Source: Fidelibacterota bacterium
GTDB taxonomy: Bacteria > Fidelibacterota > UBA8477 > JABMPR01
Length of the DNA stretch: 64,000 nt
NCBI GenBank assembly: GCA_021734255.1
Contig: JAIPJM010000008.1
Span: forward strand, 1 to 64,000
Direction: 5' to 3'
Positions 63,515 through 64,000 of the stretch are shown here, in pieces. Position 1 is the stretch's first letter; every line of letters starts with the position of its first letter. Position numbers and translations under genes: made by a program. Below the pieces are notes generated by a model. That model did not search any database and was not told where the DNA came from. It saw only the letters and a program-made list of their open reading frames with translations.

Positions 63515-64000
63515 ATGGAGTATCTACTCTTCCGCCTCTACGGGCCGATGGCCAGTTGGGGTGAGATTGCCGTTGGTGAGATGCGACATTCAGAGGCCAA
63601 GCCGAGTAAGTCGGCATTGATTGGATTGCTAGCGGCGGCGTTGGGGATCACCCGCGAACAGGAGGATCAACAACAGGCACTGGCCACTGGGTATCGCTTT
63701 GGCATCAAGATGCTTTCAGCCGGACAGGTTATGCGTGACTACCACACTGCACAGGCTCCCGATTCGGTTGGCAAGTTTCGCTACCGCACCCGGCGTGATG
63801 AACTGGTGGTGGGCCGTGCCCGGCTGGGTACAGTGCTCTCCACGAGGGAGTATCGTACTGATTCACAAGCGGTGATCGCCCTCTGCGCCACCCCTGAATC
63901 AACCTGGGAACTGGAAAAACTGGCCGAAGCCCTCAGGCAACCCCACTTTCACCTCTACCTTGGGCGAAAGTCGTGTCCCCTGTCGGCACCTCTCAACCCG
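63515..64000 (+). CDS. cas5e: Type I-E Cas5e (CasD), 5' part
   Basis: Starts at ATG 63515 with GGAGG six bases upstream; 162 residues are present before the window ends (family about 225-250). It opens LLFRLYGPMASWGEIAVGEM, then RHSEAKPSKSALIGLLAAAL, and reaches the conserved YLGRKSCPLSAPL. Cas5e caps the 5' handle of the crRNA. cas6e, cas1 and cas2 should follow. Confidence 0.95.
   Translation, partial: MEYLLFRLYGPMASWGEIAVGEMRHSEAKPSKSALIGLLAAALGITREQEDQQQALATGYRFGIKMLSAGQVMRDYHTAQAPDSVGKFRYRTRRDELVVGRARLGTVLSTREYRTDSQAVIALCATPESTWELEKLAEALRQPHFHLYLGRKSCPLSAPLNP

Overview
The window looks like a chromosomal fragment from a Gram-negative bacterium of the FCB superphylum. The best guess is Candidatus Neomarinimicrobiota (Marinimicrobia/SAR406), with a related FCB lineage as the alternative. 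The reasons are a GWxTD-domain lipoprotein, a PorV/PorQ-type barrel, a secreted protein with a type IX secretion (T9SS) C-terminal sorting tail, a DUF5683 protein and a GT5-only glycogen-synthase-like protein next to a DUF4270-like lipoprotein. This assignment rests on gene content recognised by eye; no search was run.

Layout. 1-300: the 5' end of an IS1182-like transposase (cut by the window edge) next to tRNA-Gly(GCC). 588-2771: a TonB-C-domain protein, an XRE regulator, pcm and a double-PspC protein. 2761-5669: a secreted propeller and a GWxTD lipoprotein. 5841-11158: the rod-shape and elongasome operon mreBCD-mrdA-rodA. 11273-19952: a CpoB/YbgF-like lipoprotein, the GT5-like protein, three envelope proteins, then rpiB-glyA-nrdR and an MlaF-like ATPase. 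20016-29446: a promoter and terminator leader, then porV-like, a pseudo-M6 protease with a T9SS tail, an MA-protease/propeller/barrel fusion, DUF5683, bamD and nadD, many with overlapping ends. 29449-35653: a cation exchanger, a methyltransferase, ftsEX and hrcA-grpE-dnaJ (no dnaK). 35667-41753: a ComEA-like protein, an unrecognised repeat protein, PilM-like and PilN/O-like proteins, then rsmD, coaD and an FmdB zinc ribbon. 41820-47754 (minus strand): a 2-TM small protein, an SSS symporter, an EEP hydrolase, glgA and glgC. 47927-54450: mtaB, an OFA-type MFS transporter, malic enzyme, a DMT transporter and a phosphodiester-glycosidase lipoprotein. 54451-57165: a palindromic dispersed repeat, a PilX-like protein, an AT-rich spacer and a Met/His/Cys-rich membrane protein.

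57166-64000: a type I-E CRISPR-Cas operon (DEDDh exonuclease, cas3, cas8e, cse2, cas7e, cas5e running off the end). It looks more GC-rich than the rest and has a proteobacterial flavour, so it was probably acquired horizontally. cas6e, cas1, cas2 and the repeat array are not in the window and would be expected beyond 64000.

The genes fall into three working groups: cell-envelope building and secretion (Mre/PBP2/RodA, BamD, PorV/T9SS, FtsEX, the pilus-like platform), core metabolism and stress response (glycogen, one-carbon, NAD, CoA, heat shock), and an acquired defence island. The most interesting items are the exonuclease translationally coupled to cas3, the repeat-protein/PilM/PilN operon, and the dead-protease/live-protease pair in the PorV operon.
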